Source of the DNA: a bacterium | Lineage (GTDB): Bacteria; Atribacterota; Phoenicimicrobiia; Phoenicimicrobiales; Phoenicimicrobiaceae | Assembly: GCA_018819665.1 (NCBI GenBank) | Contig: JAHJOY010000146.1 | Span: forward strand, 1 to 5,915 | Direction of reading: 5' to 3' | Length of the DNA: 5,915 nucleotides | Shown: positions 4,189-5,915 of the stretch, in pieces | Numbering within the stretch: the first letter of the stretch is position 1 | How the letters are laid out: every line of letters begins with the position of its first letter | The notes under the pieces: model-generated | The model's input: only the letters and a program-made list of their open reading frames with translations | What the model was told of the DNA's origin: nothing | Database searches by the model: none | Translations under genes and position numbers: made by a program

Positions 4189-5915
4189 ATGTTTGTTTTT
4201 GGTACAGCCGGCCATATTGACCATGGCAAAACAGCTTTAATCTATGCTCTAACTTCCATAGATACTGATCGTTTACCCGAAGAAAAAGAAAGAGGTATGA
4301 CTATTGACTTGGGGTTTGCCTGGATGAAACTTCCTTCCGGAGAAAAAGTCGGAATAGTCGATGTGCCCGGGCATGAAAACCTTATAAAGAATATGATAGC
4401 AGGGGCAACCGGAATCGATGCAGTAATTTTAGTTATTGATGCCAATGAAGGCTGGATGCCCCAGACCGAAGAACATTTCCAGATTATAGACCTCCTTAAC
4501 ATAAAATACGGCATCATCACTATAACCAAAATCGATTTGGTAGACCAAACCAGATTAAATTTTGTAGAAAAACAGATTAAAGAGAGGTTAAAAAACACCG
4601 CCCTCTTTAACGCGCCCATAGTAAAAGTAAGTACGGTAAAAAATATAGGAATTGACCGGATAAAATCAGCCATCCAGGACTTAATCCCCCGGATGAAACC
4701 AAAAAGAGATATTGGAAAAGCGAGACTATCCATCGACCGGGTCTTTAATATTAAAGGAAGCGGCACAGTAGTTACCGGTACTTTGATAGGAGGAACTCTC
4801 CACCAGGGGATGGAAGTAACAATTTTTCCTTCTTATAAGAAAACCCGCCTTAGAAATTTACAGACTTATAAAGAAAAAACAGAAAAAGTCTTCCCCGGAA
4901 GCAGGGTAGCCCTCAATTTAGCAGGAATGGGAAAAAATGAGCTGCACAGAGGAGACATTGTCTTTGGAACCAAGCAGATTAAAGCCAGTAAGAATATAGA
5001 TGTCCAGATACAGCTTCTCCCCCAGCTGAAAAAATATGCTTTAACTAATAGATCAGAATTATTTTTTTTCACCGGAACTAAAGAGATTTTGGCTAAAGTA
5101 ATTCTTAACCAAAAGGAATACTTTAAGGCAGGCGAAAAAGGATTTACTCAACTTCGCTTTAAAGAACCGCTGGCAACTTATTTGGGAGACCGCTTTATCT
5201 TAAGAATACCCAGCCCTCCCCAAACCATTGGCGGGGGATTAATTGTTGATCCTTTAGCTCACAAACACCATTTTAAGGATAAAGATACCCTTCATTTTTT
5301 GCAAAAAAGAATAAAATTTGACTTGAGAGAATTAGTTTTAACTGAATTGGAAAAGAATATCTTTATTAAAAAAGATAATTTATTAATTAATAGCAATTAT
5401 GCTGATTCAGAAATTAGGGAAGTAGTTGAATCATTGAAAAAAGAAGGTGAAATAATCACTACTAATTCCTGGCTGATTGATAAAAACTACTGGCAGGAGC
5501 AAATAATAAAATTTATGAACAGGTTAAATCAGGAATACGAACTTTATCCTTTACAAACCGGTTTTCCCTTAAATAAATTTCAGAGCTATTTTTATTATTT
5601 AAAACCGGTAATATTTAACTATTTAGTAGATTCTCTGATCAATACAGATAAAATAGGTTTAGAAAAAGGAATAATATTTTTTCTCTCCCGTAAACCCAAA
5701 ATTTCTTCGCAGCAAAAAATATTAATTTCTAAAATATTAAAAATCCTGAAAGATAATCCTAACAATCCTCCTAACGAAAAATCACTTACTTCCCAAATTG
5801 TCGGGGGTAAAGAAATAATTAATTTTTTAATTCAGGAAGGTGAAATTACCAGATTAAGCGATGGAATTTTACTTGAAAGCAAAAATTATGATATTATGAA
5901 AAATAAATTAATAGA
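4189..5915 (+). CDS. selB: Selenocysteine-specific elongation factor SelB (partial, 3' end cut)
   Basis: SelB is a GTP-binding translation factor that carries Sec-tRNA-Sec to the ribosome and binds the SECIS hairpin of selenoprotein mRNA through its C-terminal domain. The frame runs 575 codons from ATG 4189 to the window end without a stop; E. coli SelB has 614, so only the tail is missing. The GTPase domain shows GHIDHGKT (8-15), RGMTIDLG (35-42), DVPGH (58-62) and TKID (113-116). The SelB-typical DTDRLPEEKERGMTIDLGFAW region strongly separates it from EF-Tu. Domain II begins near SIDRVFNIKGSGTVVTGT (181-198), and domain III contains QTIGGGLIVDP. From about residue 365 the sequence is Lys- and Ile-rich with low conservation, as expected for the tandem winged-helix domain; the last, SECIS-binding unit may be incomplete here. 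It is coupled to selA by a 12-base gap. Confidence 0.96.
   Translation, partial: MFVFGTAGHIDHGKTALIYALTSIDTDRLPEEKERGMTIDLGFAWMKLPSGEKVGIVDVPGHENLIKNMIAGATGIDAVILVIDANEGWMPQTEEHFQIIDLLNIKYGIITITKIDLVDQTRLNFVEKQIKERLKNTALFNAPIVKVSTVKNIGIDRIKSAIQDLIPRMKPKRDIGKARLSIDRVFNIKGSGTVVTGTLIGGTLHQGMEVTIFPSYKKTRLRNLQTYKEKTEKVFPGSRVALNLAGMGKNELHRGDIVFGTKQIKASKNIDVQIQLLPQLKKYALTNRSELFFFTGTKEILAKVILNQKEYFKAGEKGFTQLRFKEPLATYLGDRFILRIPSPPQTIGGGLIVDPLAHKHHFKDKDTLHFLQKRIKFDLRELVLTELEKNIFIKKDNLLINSNYADSEIREVVESLKKEGEIITTNSWLIDKNYWQEQIIKFMNRLNQEYELYPLQTGFPLNKFQSYFYYLKPVIFNYLVDSLINTDKIGLEKGIIFFLSRKPKISSQQKILISKILKILKDNPNNPPNEKSLTSQIVGGKEIINFLIQEGEITRLSDGILLESKNYDIMKNKLI

Noticed and set aside
4242..4766. Minus-strand 174-codon open frame with hydrophobic stretches
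   Set aside because: It is antisense to the highly conserved GTPase domain of selB, and its composition is what a reversed GTPase sequence gives.
4866..5072. Minus-strand 68-codon open frame
   Set aside because: It is antisense to selB domains II and III, with no independent support.

Overview
The window is AT-rich DNA with Shine-Dalgarno sites. It carries the bacterial selenocysteine (Sec) insertion genes selC, selA and selB next to the start of ygfK, a gene of selenium-linked molybdenum hydroxylase clusters. This gene set, the base composition and the palindromic intergenic repeats suggest an anaerobic bacterium, such as a clostridial or Halanaerobiales-like Firmicute or an uncultured AT-rich lineage like Atribacterota. 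The taxon is inferred from gene content and style only.

Left half (minus strand): a FucI/AraA-fold sugar isomerase-like gene (2205 to 1012) is followed downstream by the N-terminal 303 codons of ygfK (909 running off the left edge). The 102-bp gap between them holds two palindromic elements with related GGGAC/GTCCC cores. The one nearer ygfK lies against its ribosome binding site.

Middle (2206-2621): a non-coding, divergent intergenic region. It contains a pyrimidine-rich tract, a perfect 14-bp tandem duplication, and a convincing sigma70-type promoter (TTGTAA, 17-bp spacer, TATAAT). The promoter ends just before selC, and a short inverted repeat overlaps its -35 box.

Right half (plus strand): selC (tRNA-Sec, anticodon TCA), selA (TTG start, complete, 469 aa) and selB (ATG start, 575 codons present, cut by the right edge) are tightly packed with no terminator visible between them. 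They probably form one transcription unit: selC supplies the tRNA, SelA converts Ser-tRNA-Sec to Sec-tRNA-Sec, and SelB delivers it to UGA codons marked by a SECIS hairpin. The selenophosphate synthase gene (selD) and any selenoprotein gene are not in the window.

The most unusual point is the tRNA-Sec. Its acceptor stem has 8 nucleotides on the 5' side but only 7 on the 3' side. The G expected to face C2627 is absent, leaving a bulged C and a 12-bp instead of the usual bacterial 13-bp acceptor plus T branch. It also has an unusually long, perfectly paired 10-bp variable arm. No wholly novel system is evident; the rest reads as a selenium-metabolism locus.
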